64,000 nucleotides of DNA from Alphaproteobacteria bacterium (GTDB lineage Bacteria > Pseudomonadota > Alphaproteobacteria > Sphingomonadales > Sphingomonadaceae). The position numbers and the translations under genes were made by a program. Positions 35,484 through 45,457 of the stretch are shown piece by piece. Positions within the stretch are counted from its first letter, which is position 1; each line of letters opens with the position of its first letter. Where the stretch lies: the NCBI GenBank assembly GCA_019239415.1, contig JAFAZW010000081.1, forward strand, positions 62,001 to 126,000. Direction: 5' to 3'. The notes below the pieces were generated by a model that saw only the letters and a list, made by a program, of their open reading frames with translations, searched no databases and was not told the origin of the DNA.

Positions 35484-36646
35484 TGCGCGTACCTTCTCAT
35501 GATCGTGCCGGCCGCCTCGCGCGCGGCGCGGTCGACCTCCAGCACCGCGTCGATGGTGCGGGGCGGCGGCGGCGCGCAGGCGGCGAGAGTCTCGGCGGCG
35601 ATCGAGGCGATATCGAGGAAAGTGATCCGTTTTGCAAGGAAGGCGGCAACGGCGATCTCGTTGGCGGCATTGAGGATTGCCGGCCGCGCGCCGCCCTCGG
35701 CGAGCGCCTGGCGCGCCAGACGCAAAGCCGGGAAACGCGTCTCGTCAGGCGCCTCGAAGTCCAGCCGGGCGACCTGGACGAGATCGAGCCGCTCGCAGGG
35801 CGTCGCCATCCGCTCCGGCCAGGCGAGCGTGTAGGCGATGGGGATGCGCATGTCCGGCGCGCCGAGCTGCGCGAGGAACGAGCCGTCGACATATTCGACG
35901 AGGCTGTGGATGACCGATTGCGGATGGACGAGGATGTCGAACGCGTCGGCGCCGAGCGGGAAGAGGTGGAAGGCCTCGATCAGCTCGAGCCCCTTGTTCA
36001 TGAGAGTCGCCGAATCGACCGAGATCTTCGCGCCCATCGACCAGTTGGGATGGGCGACCGCCTGCTCCGGCGTCACGCGCCGCATCTCCTCCAGGCTCAG
36101 CCGGCGGAACGGGCCGCCGCTTGCCGTCAGCAGGACCCGCCGCACCGCCTCGGGATGGGCGCGGTCGAAGCATTGGAAGATGGCGTTATGCTCGCTGTCG
36201 ACCGGCAGCAACGTCGCTCCGCTCTTGCGAGCGGCGGCCGTCATCAGCGCGCCGGCCGAGACGAGCGCTTCCTTGTTGGCGAGGGCCACCGTCCGGCCGC
36301 GTTGCAGGGCGGCCATGGTCGGCGCGAGGCCGGCGGCGCCGACGATCGCCGCCATCGTCCAGTCGGCGCCGAGAGCGGCGGTCTCGAGGACGGCGTCGGG
36401 CCCCGCGCCCGTCTCGATGCCGCTCCCGGCGAGGGCCGCGTCGAGCGCGGGACGCGCGTCCGGGTCGCAGACCACCGCCCGCCTCGCCCCGACCCGCCGC
36501 GCGGCTTCGGCGAGGCCGGCGGCGTCGCGGTTGGCGGTGAGGGCGAGGACCTCGAACCGCTCGGGCGCGCGGGCGATGAGATCGAGCGTCGAGCGCCCGA
36601 CCGAGCCCGTGGCGCCGAGGATGGTGACGCTGCGCCGGCCGCTCAC
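35480..36646 (-). CDS. dxr: 1-deoxy-D-xylulose 5-phosphate reductoisomerase
   Basis: 388 residues. NADPH-binding GATGSVGRSTLDL at the N-terminus, metal/substrate motifs LLPVDSEHNAIFQ and SMGAKISVDSATLMNKGLE, and VHPQSVIHSLVEY. It makes methylerythritol phosphate, the committed step to isoprenoids, including the undecaprenyl carrier made by the neighbouring uppS. GTG 36646 overlaps the cdsA stop and the dxr stop overlaps the rseP start. Confidence 0.97.
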   Translation of the reverse strand: MSGRRSVTILGATGSVGRSTLDLIARAPERFEVLALTANRDAAGLAEAARRVGARRAVVCDPDARPALDAALAGSGIETGAGPDAVLETAALGADWTMAAIVGAAGLAPTMAALQRGRTVALANKEALVSAGALMTAAARKSGATLLPVDSEHNAIFQCFDRAHPEAVRRVLLTASGGPFRRLSLEEMRRVTPEQAVAHPNWSMGAKISVDSATLMNKGLELIEAFHLFPLGADAFDILVHPQSVIHSLVEYVDGSFLAQLGAPDMRIPIAYTLAWPERMATPCERLDLVQVARLDFEAPDETRFPALRLARQALAEGGARPAILNAANEIAVAAFLAKRITFLDIASIAAETLAACAPPPPRTIDAVLEVDRAAREAAGTIMRRYAH

Positions 36647-37467
36647 CCGAGCGTCGCCATCAGGATGAGGAGCACGGCGACCGCCGCCGGCAGCAGCCCG
36701 TCGACGCGGTCGAGGACGCCGCCATGGCCGGGCAGGATCGCGCCGCTGTCCTTGACCCCGAGCCGGCGCTTGACTTTGCTCTCGTAGAGATCGCCGATTT
36801 GGGCCAGCAGGGCGAGCGGCGCGCCGAGGTAGAGAAAGGCGGGCTGGACCTCGAACGCCATGCCGAAGACGGCGCCGACGACCATCGCGCCGGCCATGCC
36901 GCCGATGAGGCCCGCCCAGGTCTTGTTCGGGCTGATCTTCGGCGCGAGCTTGGGGCCGCCGATGCCGCGGCCGGCGAAATAGGCGAAGATGTCGGTCGCC
37001 CAGACGACGAACATCAGCCAGAAGACATGCTCGTCCCACGCCCAGTCGACGACGATCAGGGCGAAGGCCGGGATACCTATGTAGGCATAGCCCCAGCCCT
37101 GGCTGAGGCGGCGGGAGAAGACGCCGAAGACGAGGCCGACGGCCGCGATGATCCCGAAGCAGAGCCAGACGGGCGCCAGCAGATCGGGGCTGAGCGGCGT
37201 CGGGCTACCTTGCGCGGCCGGAAAATAGAGTTCCGGGAGCACGAGGGTCGGCACGGCGAGGAGCGCCATGCCGGCGAAGGTCGACCAGCGGGGCACGCGG
37301 TGCATCGTCCCCCATTCGAACATCATGGCGCCCGCCGCCGCGGCGACGAGGGCGCGGAACACCCAGCCGCCGAGATAGATGGCGACGAAGGCCACCGCGA
37401 CCATCACCACGGCCGCGGCGAAGCGGGTGGTGAGGTCGGACGCCGCCTTTTCGACCGGCTCGCTCAT
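36643..37467 (-). CDS. cdsA: Phosphatidate cytidylyltransferase
   Basis: 274 residues with seven to eight membrane segments. The signature is complete: KISPNKTWAGLIGG, then ESKVKRRLGVKDSG and LPGHGGVLDRVDG. It makes CDP-diacylglycerol, the substrate of PssA encoded 5 kb away. Joined to uppS and dxr by 4-nt overlaps. Confidence 0.96.
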   Translation of the reverse strand: MSEPVEKAASDLTTRFAAAVVMVAVAFVAIYLGGWVFRALVAAAAGAMMFEWGTMHRVPRWSTFAGMALLAVPTLVLPELYFPAAQGSPTPLSPDLLAPVWLCFGIIAAVGLVFGVFSRRLSQGWGYAYIGIPAFALIVVDWAWDEHVFWLMFVVWATDIFAYFAGRGIGGPKLAPKISPNKTWAGLIGGMAGAMVVGAVFGMAFEVQPAFLYLGAPLALLAQIGDLYESKVKRRLGVKDSGAILPGHGGVLDRVDGLLPAAVAVLLILMATLG

Positions 37468-38246
37468 CGGCCCCCGAAACGGCGCTCGCGCGCGCCGTAG
37501 GCGGCCAGCGCCGCGCGCAGCTCGTCGGCGCCGAAATCGGGCCAGAGCGTGTCGACGAACAGCAATTCGGCATAGGCGACCTGCCAGAGCAGGAAGTTGG
37601 ACAGCCGATATTCGCCCGAGGTGCGGATCAGGAGGTCGAGCGGCGGCAGCCCGGCGGTGTCGAGCTCGGCCGCGATCGCCGCCTCGTCGATGTCGCCGGG
37701 GCCGATCTCGCCGGCGGCGGCGCGGGATGCGAGGCGCTGGGCGGCGCGCACCAGCTCGGCCTGGCCGCCATAATTGAGCGCGATCGCGAGCGTCATCCGC
37801 CGGTTGCCCGCGGTGCGCTGCAGCCCCTGCTCGATCAGCTTCACAATGTCGGGGGCGAAGGCCTTGTAATCGCCGATGATCCTGAGCCTTACGCCTTCCT
37901 TGTGCAGCGCCTCGATCTCGGAGCGGAGGTAGAAACGCAGGAGCCCCATGAGGTCGCCCACCTCCTCCGCGGACCGGCGCCAATTCTCCGACGAGAAAGC
38001 ATAGAGGGTGAGGCATTCGACGCCGGCCTCGCCGGCCGCGCGCAGCACCTTGCGGGCCGCCTCGGCACCCTGCTTGTGGCCGGCCGCGCGGGGCAGCCCC
38101 TTCCCCTTCGCCCAGCGGCCGTTGCCGTCCATGATGATGGCGACGTGGCGCGGCACGCCGCCGGCGGCGCCCCCGCCTCCCGGGGTGTTCGCGCCCACGC
38201 CCGCCTCCACGGCACGCGGCGCCGCTTTGGCCGAGCGGAAGATCAC
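37464..38246 (-). CDS. uppS: Undecaprenyl diphosphate synthase (cis-prenyltransferase)
   Basis: 260 residues. The catalytic Asp lies in [35 protein letters not shown] and [17 protein letters not shown] are the substrate-binding motifs. It builds the lipid carrier for cell-wall and surface polysaccharide synthesis. The start is a GTG at 38246 overlapping the frr stop (GTGA), which adds a Gly/Ala-rich 30-residue N-terminus before the conserved core. Confidence 0.96.
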   Translation of the reverse strand: MIFRSAKAAPRAVEAGVGANTPGGGGAAGGVPRHVAIIMDGNGRWAKGKGLPRAAGHKQGAEAARKVLRAAGEAGVECLTLYAFSSENWRRSAEEVGDLMGLLRFYLRSEIEALHKEGVRLRIIGDYKAFAPDIVKLIEQGLQRTAGNRRMTLAIALNYGGQAELVRAAQRLASRAAAGEIGPGDIDEAAIAAELDTAGLPPLDLLIRTSGEYRLSNFLLWQVAYAELLFVDTLWPDFGADELRAALAAYGARERRFGGR

Positions 38247-38800
38247 TTCTGGAGGATTTCCTTTTCCTTCGCCTGCGCGGCGGCGTCGACCTCCTTGATC
38301 GTGTCGTCGGTGAGCTTCTGGACCTCGTGCTCGAGCCGCTTGCGCTCGTCCTCGCTGATCTCGTGCTTCTTCTCGTCGGTCTTCAAGGCGTCCATGCCGT
38401 CGCGACGGACGTTGCGCACCGCGACCCGCGCCTTCTCCGCATATTGGTGGGTGAGCTTGGCGAGCTCCTTCCTGCGCTCCTCGGTCAGGTCGGGAATCGG
38501 CAGGCGCAAGGTCGTCCCGTCCGTGACGGGATTGAGGCCGAGCCCGGACGAGCGGATCGCCTTCTCGACCGCGCCGACGTTCGAGCGGTCCCACACCTGC
38601 ACCGAGAGCATGCGCGGCTCGGGCGCCGAGATCGAGGCGACCTGGTTGATCGGCATGTGCGACCCATAGACCTCGACCGTGATCGGCTCGAGCAGGCTGG
38701 TCGACGCGCGGCCGGTCCTGAGGCCGCCGAGGTCGTGCTTCAGCGCCTCGACGGCGCCGTGCATGCGGCGCTGCAGGTCGGCCTTGTCGTAAGCGGGCAT
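38243..38800 (-). CDS. frr: Ribosome recycling factor
   Basis: 185 residues, the usual length. Recognised by [48 protein letters not shown] and [10 protein letters not shown]. It splits post-termination ribosomes with EF-G. It is 4 bp downstream of pyrH. Confidence 0.97.
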   Translation of the reverse strand: MPAYDKADLQRRMHGAVEALKHDLGGLRTGRASTSLLEPITVEVYGSHMPINQVASISAPEPRMLSVQVWDRSNVGAVEKAIRSSGLGLNPVTDGTTLRLPIPDLTEERRKELAKLTHQYAEKARVAVRNVRRDGMDALKTDEKKHEISEDERKRLEHEVQKLTDDTIKEVDAAAQAKEKEILQK

Positions 38801-38804
38801 CGTC

Positions 38805-39527
38805 TCACTCCTCGTTGCTGACGATCGTCGCGGTGCCGTCTCCGTCGAGGACGCGGGCGAGGTTGCCCTGCTCGCGGATGTTGAAGACGACGATCGGGAT
38901 GTCGTTGTCGCGGCAGAGCGCGACGGCGCTCGCGTCCATCACCTTCAAATCGTCGGCGAGGACGCGGTGGAACGGCAGGCTCTCGTAGCGCTTGGCGCCC
39001 GGCACTTTCTTGGGGTCGGCATCGTAGACGCCGTCGACGCTGGTGCCCTTGAAAAGCGCATCGCAGTCCATTTCGGCCGCTCTCAAGGCCGCCGCCGTAT
39101 CCGTTGTGAAATAAGGATTTCCGGTGCCGGCGGCGAAGATCACCACCCTGCCCTTCTCCATGTGCCGGAGCGCCCGGCGGCGAATATAGGGCTCGGACAC
39201 CGTCGCCATCGGAATGGCCGAGAGCACCCGGGTGTCGACGCCGATCTTCTCGAGCGCGTTCTGCATGGCGAGCGCGTTCATCACCGTCGCCAGCATGCCC
39301 ATATAATCGGCCTGCGCGCGGTCGAACCCCTTCGCCGCCGCCGCGAATCCTCGGAAGATGTTGCCGCCGCCGACGACGAGGCAGAGCTCGTGCCCGGCTT
39401 CGCGCGCCTCCCGGATCTCCTCCGCCATGCGGGCAGTGGTCTCGGGATCGATGCCGAACTGTCCCTCCCCCATCAGCGCCTCGCCGGAGAGCTTCAATAA
39501 GATACGGTCGAAGCGCGGGCGCGGCAT
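38805..39527 (-). CDS. pyrH: UMP kinase
   Basis: 240 residues of the amino acid kinase fold: [54 protein letters not shown] and [16 protein letters not shown]. It phosphorylates UMP and is feedback-regulated by UTP and GTP. In most relatives pyrH directly follows tsf; here a 520-bp insertion with a decayed gene separates them. Confidence 0.97.
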   Translation of the reverse strand: MPRPRFDRILLKLSGEALMGEGQFGIDPETTARMAEEIREAREAGHELCLVVGGGNIFRGFAAAAKGFDRAQADYMGMLATVMNALAMQNALEKIGVDTRVLSAIPMATVSEPYIRRRALRHMEKGRVVIFAAGTGNPYFTTDTAAALRAAEMDCDALFKGTSVDGVYDADPKKVPGAKRYESLPFHRVLADDLKVMDASAVALCRDNDIPIVVFNIREQGNLARVLDGDGTATIVSNEE

Positions 39528-39605
39528 GGGGTTCGAAGGTCCGTTTCTCGTGCAGCGTTTGGAGCGGGCCCGAGCACCTTAGATAGGACGTGCCGCAGTG
39601 CCAAT

Positions 39606-40045
39606 GGTTTTGGGTTTTGGGTTTTGGGTTATCGCTTGTCCACGGGCTGCTCCCGCGCGAGTTCATTCCAGAGCACGTTGAGCTGGCGGCCCAGCGTGTC
39701 GGCAAGCTCAAGAGCCGATGCCGTATGCTGCTCCGTCAGAAGCCCCGCGCGGACTGACAGAAGCAGAAACGTTTCCGTCTCAGCGAGCGAGCCTCGTGCG
39801 ATGCTGACGAAGCGGGCATAATCTTTGCGGGTGCCGCGCATGCGACCTTCCGCGATATTGGCTGGGGACGGACGCCGCCGCACGCAGAAGCTGGGAGATG
39901 ATGCGGAACTCCTCGGATCTCGGCATGAGCTTGGCCAGCCGATAACACTCGGTCGCCAAGTCCATGCCGGACCGCCAGACTTCCAGGTCGCGATAGGATT
40001 TTACCGATCCCAACCCAACCCCCAAAACCCAACCCCGAAAACCCT
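39606..40045. mobile_element. GGGTTTT/CCCAAAA-bounded insertion carrying a four-helix-bundle gene
   Basis: The left boundary is a G-rich array (GGTTTTGGGTTTTGGGTTTT, 39606-39630) and the right boundary a C-rich array (CCAACCCAACCCCCAAAACC, about 40010-40045): the same heptamer in inverted orientation. Between them lies one broken gene. Two relatives without a gene, with the same polarity, are at 42068-42165 and 43993-44064. The unit separates pyrH from tsf, genes normally adjacent. That it is mobile is inferred from these three facts; no transposase or target duplication is seen. Confidence 0.5.
39629..40013 (-). pseudogene. Four-helix-bundle protein (23S rRNA intervening-sequence protein family), frameshifted
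   Basis: The N-terminal frame reads SVKSYRDLEVWRSGMDLATE...LLRAAASVPS, and the C-terminal frame continues NIAEGRMRGTRKDYARFVSI...NELAREQPVDKR. Joined, they give the standard family sequence (AAASVPS-NIAEG). One extra C in the coding strand (near 39860-39866) shifts the frame, so the full product is not made. The family forms pentameric four-helix bundles and includes the accessory protein Avd of diversity-generating retroelements. The probable start is TTG 40013, and the stop codon lies at the edge of the GGGTTTT array. Confidence 0.8.
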
Positions 40046-40050
40046 ATCCG

Positions 40051-40998
40051 TTACGCCACCGTTTCCGGCTTCGGCGCGACGCCCGAGGCCGCCGCGACTT
40101 CGGCGGCGAAGTCGTCGACCTTCTTCTCGATGCCTTCGCCGAGCTGGAAGCGGACGAAGCCGGCGACCGCGATCGGCGCGCCGACCTTCTTCGCCTCGGC
40201 GGCGACGACGTCCTCGACCTTGGTCTTGTTGTCCATGACGAAGAGCTGCGAGAGGAAGGCCATCTCCTTGCGGAACTTGGCGAGCGCGCCTTCCACCATC
40301 TTCTCGATGATGTTCTCCGGCTTGCCGCTTTCCTTGGCCTTCTCCAAAGCGATCGAACGCTCGCGCTCGATCAGCTGCGGGTCGAGATCCTCGCCGCGCA
40401 GCGCCAGCGGGTTGGCCGCGGCGATGTGCATGGCGAGGCTCTTGCCGAGCGCTTCGAGCGCCGCCTTGTCGCCGGTCGATTCGAGCGCGACCAGTACGCC
40501 GATCTTGCCGAGACCGACCGAGACCGCGTTGTGGACGTAGGAGACGACGACGCCGTCGCCGACCTCGAGCAGGGCCGCGCGGCGCAGCGACTGGTTCTCG
40601 CCGATCGTCGCGATGTTGCCCGTGAGCTTCTCCTCGACCGTGCCGGCGCCCGGATACTGCGCCGCCTTCAGCGCGTCGACATCGCTGCCCGTGTCGAGCG
40701 CGAGCGTCGCGACGGTGCGGACGAACTCCTGGAACTGGTCGTTCTTGGCGACGAAGTCGGTCTCCGAGTTGACCTCGACGACCGCGCCCCTGGTGCCGCG
40801 GACGGCGACGCCGACCAGACCCTCGGCGGCCTGGCGGCCGGCCTTCTTGGCGGCGGCGGCGAGGCCCTTCGTGCGCAGCCAGTCGATGGCGGCTTCCATG
40901 TCGCCCTGGGTCTCGCCCAGCGCCTTCTTGCAGTCCATCATGCCGGCGCCGGTGCGCTCGCGCAATTCCTTGACGGTCGCGGCCGTGATCTCAGCCAT
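40051..40998 (-). CDS. tsf: Elongation factor Ts
   Basis: 315 residues. [19 protein letters not shown] at the N-terminus, the [10 protein letters not shown] motif that contacts EF-Tu, and [11 protein letters not shown] later on. It exchanges GDP for GTP on EF-Tu. It is separated from rpsB by 168 bp that include an inverted repeat. Confidence 0.97.
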   Translation of the reverse strand: MAEITAATVKELRERTGAGMMDCKKALGETQGDMEAAIDWLRTKGLAAAAKKAGRQAAEGLVGVAVRGTRGAVVEVNSETDFVAKNDQFQEFVRTVATLALDTGSDVDALKAAQYPGAGTVEEKLTGNIATIGENQSLRRAALLEVGDGVVVSYVHNAVSVGLGKIGVLVALESTGDKAALEALGKSLAMHIAAANPLALRGEDLDPQLIERERSIALEKAKESGKPENIIEKMVEGALAKFRKEMAFLSQLFVMDNKTKVEDVVAAEAKKVGAPIAVAGFVRFQLGEGIEKKVDDFAAEVAAASGVAPKPETVA

Positions 40999-41051
40999 GT
41001 CGGATATCCTCTTGGTGTCAGCGCCTTATGCGCGGAATTGGTGACAAGCTC

Positions 41052-41133
41052 CGTTCGCCCTGAGCCTGTCGAAGGGCTGTCCTTCTCGCTGAAGAAGGGA
41101 AAGACAGGGCTTCGACAAGCTCAGCCCGAACGG
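41052..41133. repeat. Intergenic inverted repeat (GAGCCTGTCGAAGGGC family)
   Basis: Left part GTTCGCCCTGAGCCTGTCGA and right part GGGCTTCGACAAGCTCAGCC are near complements around a 30-bp spacer. This is a different family from the CCCGGC repeats. It lies between rpsB and tsf, which are usually cotranscribed without such an insert. Confidence 0.8.
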
Positions 41134-41166
41134 GGAGCGGGTTCGAGACCCTCTCCCCTCTCATGA

Positions 41167-41925
<759 letters not shown>

Positions 41926-42067
41926 GATCGTTTCTCCTTCCGGTTCTTACCTCTGCGCGGCCGAGAGACCCGCCTTCGCTCGAGAGAGCTTCGGCGGGCA
42001 CCGGTATGATGGCCACGCATGTGGAATGCGCGGGCACTTAGGCGGGGAAGCGGGAGAAATCAAGGTC

Positions 42068-42165
42068 GGGTTGGGTGTTGGGTGTTGGGTGTTGGGTGTT
42101 GGGTGTGGGGCGTCGCCAAGCTGAAACCCAAAACCCAAAACCCAAAACCCAGAACCCAAAACCCC
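42068..42165. repeat. Gene-less GGGTGTT/CCCAAAA palindromic array
   Basis: The left half (42068-42110) is about six tandem GGGTGTT units; the right half (42123-42165) is about six CCCAAAA units; only 12 bp separate them. The polarity (G-rich left, C-rich right) is the same as at 39606-40045. It occupies part of the 346-bp gap between rpsB and the small membrane protein gene; the remainder of that gap holds promoter-like sequence and no gene. Confidence 0.85.
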
Positions 42166-42167
42166 GC

Positions 42168-42196
42168 TTGACACTCGAACAAACCACGAACACTAT
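42168..42196 (+). promoter_or_regulatory. Probable promoter for the small membrane protein gene
   Basis: TTGACA at 42168-42173 is followed after exactly 17 nt by CACTAT (42191-42196), a partial -10. It begins 3 bp after the CCCAAAA array, so the array sits directly upstream of this promoter. Confidence 0.5.
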
Positions 42197-42271
42197 CCCG
42201 CCCCGACGCAATATGGATCGAACCCGCAGCCCGCGCGTTGGGCAAGCTGTGGATAAAAAAGGGGAAAACCT

Positions 42272-42469
42272 GTGACTTATCTGCTCGCCGCGTCGTTCTT
42301 CCTGGCGATGCTGCTGCTCGCGGCCGTTGTCCTCCACATGACGGTCGCCGCTCACTGGCGCGAAATCCTCCTCGCCCTGCGCGGCGAGTGGGGCGCTGCG
42401 CCTAAGGCGCCGGCGGCCGCCCGCTCCGCTCCGGCCTACGCCACGCGCCGGCCGCGCGCTGCCGCTTGA
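42272..42469 (+). CDS. Small single-pass membrane protein
   Basis: 65 residues from GTG 42272 with a GGGGAAAA ribosome site. One hydrophobic helix (YLLAASFFLAMLLLAAVVLH) is followed by a short basic Ala/Pro-rich tail. The family is unknown to me. Its last 68 bp overlap the 3' end of pssA on the other strand, so either transcript could affect the other. Confidence 0.6.
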   Translation: MTYLLAASFFLAMLLLAAVVLHMTVAAHWREILLALRGEWGAAPKAPAAARSAPAYATRRPRAAA

Positions 42470-43202
42470 CCCTGGCGTAGCTCAGCACGCTGACGGGGAT
42501 GGTCAGCGCGTAGAGCAAGGTCACGACGCTCAGCGTCTCCCATGGTGCCGTGAACAAGGCGCCTCCCACCAGAGCGATGACGACGATCGCCTCGAGCCGC
42601 ACGTTGCGGCGCAGCCGGAACGAGGTCCAGGAGAAGGTCGCGAGGCTCGAGATCGCCAGGAAGGCGACCACGGCCGACCACGGCGCCACCAGCCGCCAGT
42701 CGTGCAGCCAGGTCCAGTGGCGGCCGCTCGCCAGCCACAGGAAGATCGGCAGCAGCATCAGCGCGGCCCCGGCCGGCGCCGGCACGCCGGTCAGGAACCC
42801 CGCCGACTTGTGCGGCTGGTCCTCGGCATCGATCCGCGCGTTGAAGCGGGCGAGGCGCAGCGCCATGCACACCGCATAAGCGAGCGCGAACATCCAGCCG
42901 AAGCGCGGCCAGTCCCTCAGCACCCATAAATGCATGATGATCGCCGGCGAGACGCCGAAGGCGACGTTGTCGGACAGCGAATCGAGCTCCGCGCCGAAGC
43001 GGCTCGCCCCGTTCAGCATGCGGGCGATGCGGCCGTCCATGCCGTCCAGGACGGCGGCGAGCATGATCGCGCCGACCGCCAGCCCCCATTGCCCGGCGAT
43101 GGCGAAGCGGATGCCGGTGAGCCCGGAGCAGAGCGCGAGCGCCGTCACCGCGTTGGGGACGACCGCGCGCAAGGGTATGCCGCGGCGGTCGGACGACCTC
43201 AC
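42402..43202 (-). CDS. pssA: CDP-diacylglycerol-serine O-phosphatidyltransferase
   Basis: 266 residues. The CDP-alcohol phosphotransferase motif is complete: DGMDGRIARMLNGASRFGAE followed by LDSLSD. Eight or so membrane segments. It makes phosphatidylserine from CDP-diacylglycerol in the inner membrane; the next upstream gene, psd, decarboxylates the product. GTG 43202 is 10 bp from the psd end. Confidence 0.94.
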   Translation of the reverse strand: MRSSDRRGIPLRAVVPNAVTALALCSGLTGIRFAIAGQWGLAVGAIMLAAVLDGMDGRIARMLNGASRFGAELDSLSDNVAFGVSPAIIMHLWVLRDWPRFGWMFALAYAVCMALRLARFNARIDAEDQPHKSAGFLTGVPAPAGAALMLLPIFLWLASGRHWTWLHDWRLVAPWSAVVAFLAISSLATFSWTSFRLRRNVRLEAIVVIALVGGALFTAPWETLSVVTLLYALTIPVSVLSYARVKRQRAAGAWRRPERSGRPPAP

Positions 43203-43212
43203 GCGACCTCGC

Positions 43213-43950
43213 TCATTGCGCGACGCCCTCGCGCGCCTCGTGCTCGCCGATCTTCGCCACCACCGTCTCGCCGGCGATGGTGCGCTGGCCGAGCAGCACC
43301 CGCGACGACGTGCCCGCAGGGAGATAGACGTCGACGCGGCTGCCGAAGCGGATCAGGCCGACGCGCTGGCCGGCGGCGACATGGTCTCCCGTCTTCACCC
43401 ACGGCACGATGCGCCGGGCGACGAGGCCGGCAATCTGGGTGAAGCCGATCCGCGTGCCGTCGGCGCCCTCGACGAGGAAATGCTGGCGCTCATTGTCCTC
43501 GCTCGCCTTGTCGAGGTCGGCGTTGAGGAACTTGCCGGCGATGTAGACGACCCGCTTGATCTCGCCGGCGATCGGCGCGCGGTTGATGTGGACGTCGAAC
43601 ACCGACATGAAGATCGAGACGCGGGTCATCGGCGCCTCGCCGAGCCCGTCCGCGCCGGCCAGCTCCCTGGGCGGCGGCACGCTGGCGATCATCGTCACCA
43701 TGCCGTCGGCGGGGGCGATGACCAGCCCGTCCCCTTTCGGCGTCGTGCGGATCGGGTCGCGGAAGAAGGCGGCGACCCACAAGGTGACGCCCGCCATGAT
43801 CCAGCCGACCGGGCTCCAGCCGACCACCCACCAGAAGAACAGGGCGATGAGCCCCGCGATCACCACGAACTTGCGCCCCTCCGGGTGCACGCTGGGCATC
43901 CGGTAGCGAACGTTGGTGGTGACGAGATCCGGTTTTTCGAGCGAGGTCAT
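43213..43950 (-). CDS. psd: Phosphatidylserine decarboxylase
   Basis: 245 residues of the short form. [26 protein letters not shown] and the self-cleavage site in [12 protein letters not shown], where Gly-Ser should give the pyruvoyl group. Two membrane segments near the N-terminus ([18 protein letters not shown]). It converts phosphatidylserine to phosphatidylethanolamine. psd and pssA form one operon, psd first. Confidence 0.93.
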   Translation of the reverse strand: MTSLEKPDLVTTNVRYRMPSVHPEGRKFVVIAGLIALFFWWVVGWSPVGWIMAGVTLWVAAFFRDPIRTTPKGDGLVIAPADGMVTMIASVPPPRELAGADGLGEAPMTRVSIFMSVFDVHINRAPIAGEIKRVVYIAGKFLNADLDKASEDNERQHFLVEGADGTRIGFTQIAGLVARRIVPWVKTGDHVAAGQRVGLIRFGSRVDVYLPAGTSSRVLLGQRTIAGETVVAKIGEHEAREGVAQ

Positions 43951-43992
43951 GCGCGCGGCTTTAGGCGCGCCCACCATCGGTGACAACCGCAC

Positions 43993-44064
43993 TGGGTTTT
44001 GGGTTCTGGGTGTTCGGTGTCGGGTTGGAACGCGCCCAAAACCCAAAACCCAAAACCCAACCCC
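43993..44064. repeat. Second gene-less GGGTTTT/CCCAAAA palindromic array
   Basis: Left half GGGTTTTGGGTTCTGGGTGT (about 43994-44024), right half with three to four CCCAAAA units (44035-44060). It lies in the divergent gap between psd and icd, upstream of both genes. Confidence 0.85.
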
Positions 44065-44132
44065 ATTGTCTCGCCCCCCGTCCCCGCCTAGAGCGCCGCC
44101 GCACACCACACACTGAGGAAGCCCCCGCCGCC

Positions 44133-45347
44133 ATGGCCAAGATCAAGGTGAAGAACCCCGTCGTCGAGCTCGACGGCGACGAGATGACCCGCATCATCTG
44201 GCAGTGGATCCGCGAGCGGCTGATCCTCCCCTATCTCGACGTCGACCTCCTTTATTTCGACCTCGGCATGGAGAATCGCGACGCGACCGACGACAAGGTC
44301 ACGGTCGAGGCGGTCGAGGCGATCAAGGCGCACGGCGTCGGCGTCAAATGCGCGACGATCACGCCCGACGAGGCGCGGGTCGAGGAATTCGGCCTCAAGA
44401 AGATGTGGAAGTCGCCCAACGGCACGATCCGCAACATCCTGGGGGGCGTCGTCTTCCGCGAGCCGATCGTGATCAGGAACGTGCCGCGGCTGATTCCCGG
44501 CTGGACCGACCCGATCGTCGTCGGCCGCCACGCCTTCGGCGACCAGTACAAGGCGACCGACTTCCTGGTCCCAGGTCCCGGCAAGCTCACCATCAAGTGG
44601 GTCGGCGAGGACGGGCAGGAGATCGAGCACGAGGTGTTCGACTTCCCGGGCTCCGGCGTCGCCATGGGCATGTACAATCTCGACCAGTCGATCCGCGACT
44701 TCGCCCACGCCTGCTTCAACTACGGCCTCGACCGCGGCTGGCCGGTCTACCTCTCGACCAAGAACACCATCCTCAAGGCCTATGACGGCCGCTTCAAGGA
44801 CCTGTTCCAGGAGATTTACGACGCCGAGTACAAGGCGAAGTTCGAAGCCGCCGGCATCGAGTACCAGCACCGCCTGATCGACGACATGGTCGCCTCGGCC
44901 TTGAAGTGGAGCGGCAAGTTCGTCTGGGCCTGCAAGAATTACGACGGCGACGTCCAGTCCGACCAGGTCGCGCAGGGTTTCGGCTCGCTCGGGCTGATGA
45001 CCTCGATCCTGATGACCCCGGACGGCAAGACCGTGGAGGCGGAAGCGGCGCACGGCACCGTCACCCGCCACTACCGCATGCACCAGCAAGGCAAGGCGAC
45101 CTCGACCAACCCGATCGCGTCGATCTTCGCCTGGACCGGCGGGCTCAAGTTCCGCGGCAAGTTCGACGACACGCCGGAGGTGACCCAGTTCGCCGAAACG
45201 CTCGAGCGCGTCTGCATCGAGACGGTCGAGGCGGGGCAGATGACCAAGGACCTCGCCCTCCTCGTCGGCCCCGAGCAGAGCTGGATGACCACGGAGCAAT
45301 TCTTCGAGGCGATCCGGGCCAACCTCGAAAAGGCGATGGCGGCGTAA
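44133..45347 (+). CDS. icd: NADP-dependent isocitrate dehydrogenase
   Basis: 404 residues of the homodimeric type II enzyme. [20 protein letters not shown], the substrate-binding [20 protein letters not shown], metal-binding [12 protein letters not shown] with [17 protein letters not shown], and the cofactor-binding [16 protein letters not shown]. It oxidises isocitrate to 2-oxoglutarate with NADPH production. ATG 44133 is used. Apparently monocistronic. Confidence 0.97.
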   Translation: MAKIKVKNPVVELDGDEMTRIIWQWIRERLILPYLDVDLLYFDLGMENRDATDDKVTVEAVEAIKAHGVGVKCATITPDEARVEEFGLKKMWKSPNGTIRNILGGVVFREPIVIRNVPRLIPGWTDPIVVGRHAFGDQYKATDFLVPGPGKLTIKWVGEDGQEIEHEVFDFPGSGVAMGMYNLDQSIRDFAHACFNYGLDRGWPVYLSTKNTILKAYDGRFKDLFQEIYDAEYKAKFEAAGIEYQHRLIDDMVASALKWSGKFVWACKNYDGDVQSDQVAQGFGSLGLMTSILMTPDGKTVEAEAAHGTVTRHYRMHQQGKATSTNPIASIFAWTGGLKFRGKFDDTPEVTQFAETLERVCIETVEAGQMTKDLALLVGPEQSWMTTEQFFEAIRANLEKAMAA

Positions 45348-45372
45348 CGCCTCATCCCCGCGGATGATTACC

Positions 45373-45456
45373 GTCATCCCGGCGAAAGCCGGGATCTCCT
45401 AGAGATTGGCCGCGGCGCCCTTTCCGCATGGAGATCCCGGCTTTCGCCGGGATGAC
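45373..45456. repeat. Intergenic inverted repeat (GTCATCCCGGC family)
   Basis: Perfect 27-bp arms at 45373-45399 and 45430-45456, beginning GTCATCCCGGCGAAAGCCGG. It lies between converging icd and the phospholipase D gene, whose stop is 2 bp beyond the right arm. Confidence 0.88.
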
Positions 45457-45457
45457 G

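Noticed and set aside
42068-44064. CCCAAAA/GGGTTTT arrays as telomere-like ends or CRISPR
   Set aside because: Units are 7 nt without unique spacers and lie between ordinary chromosomal genes, so neither telomere nor CRISPR fits.
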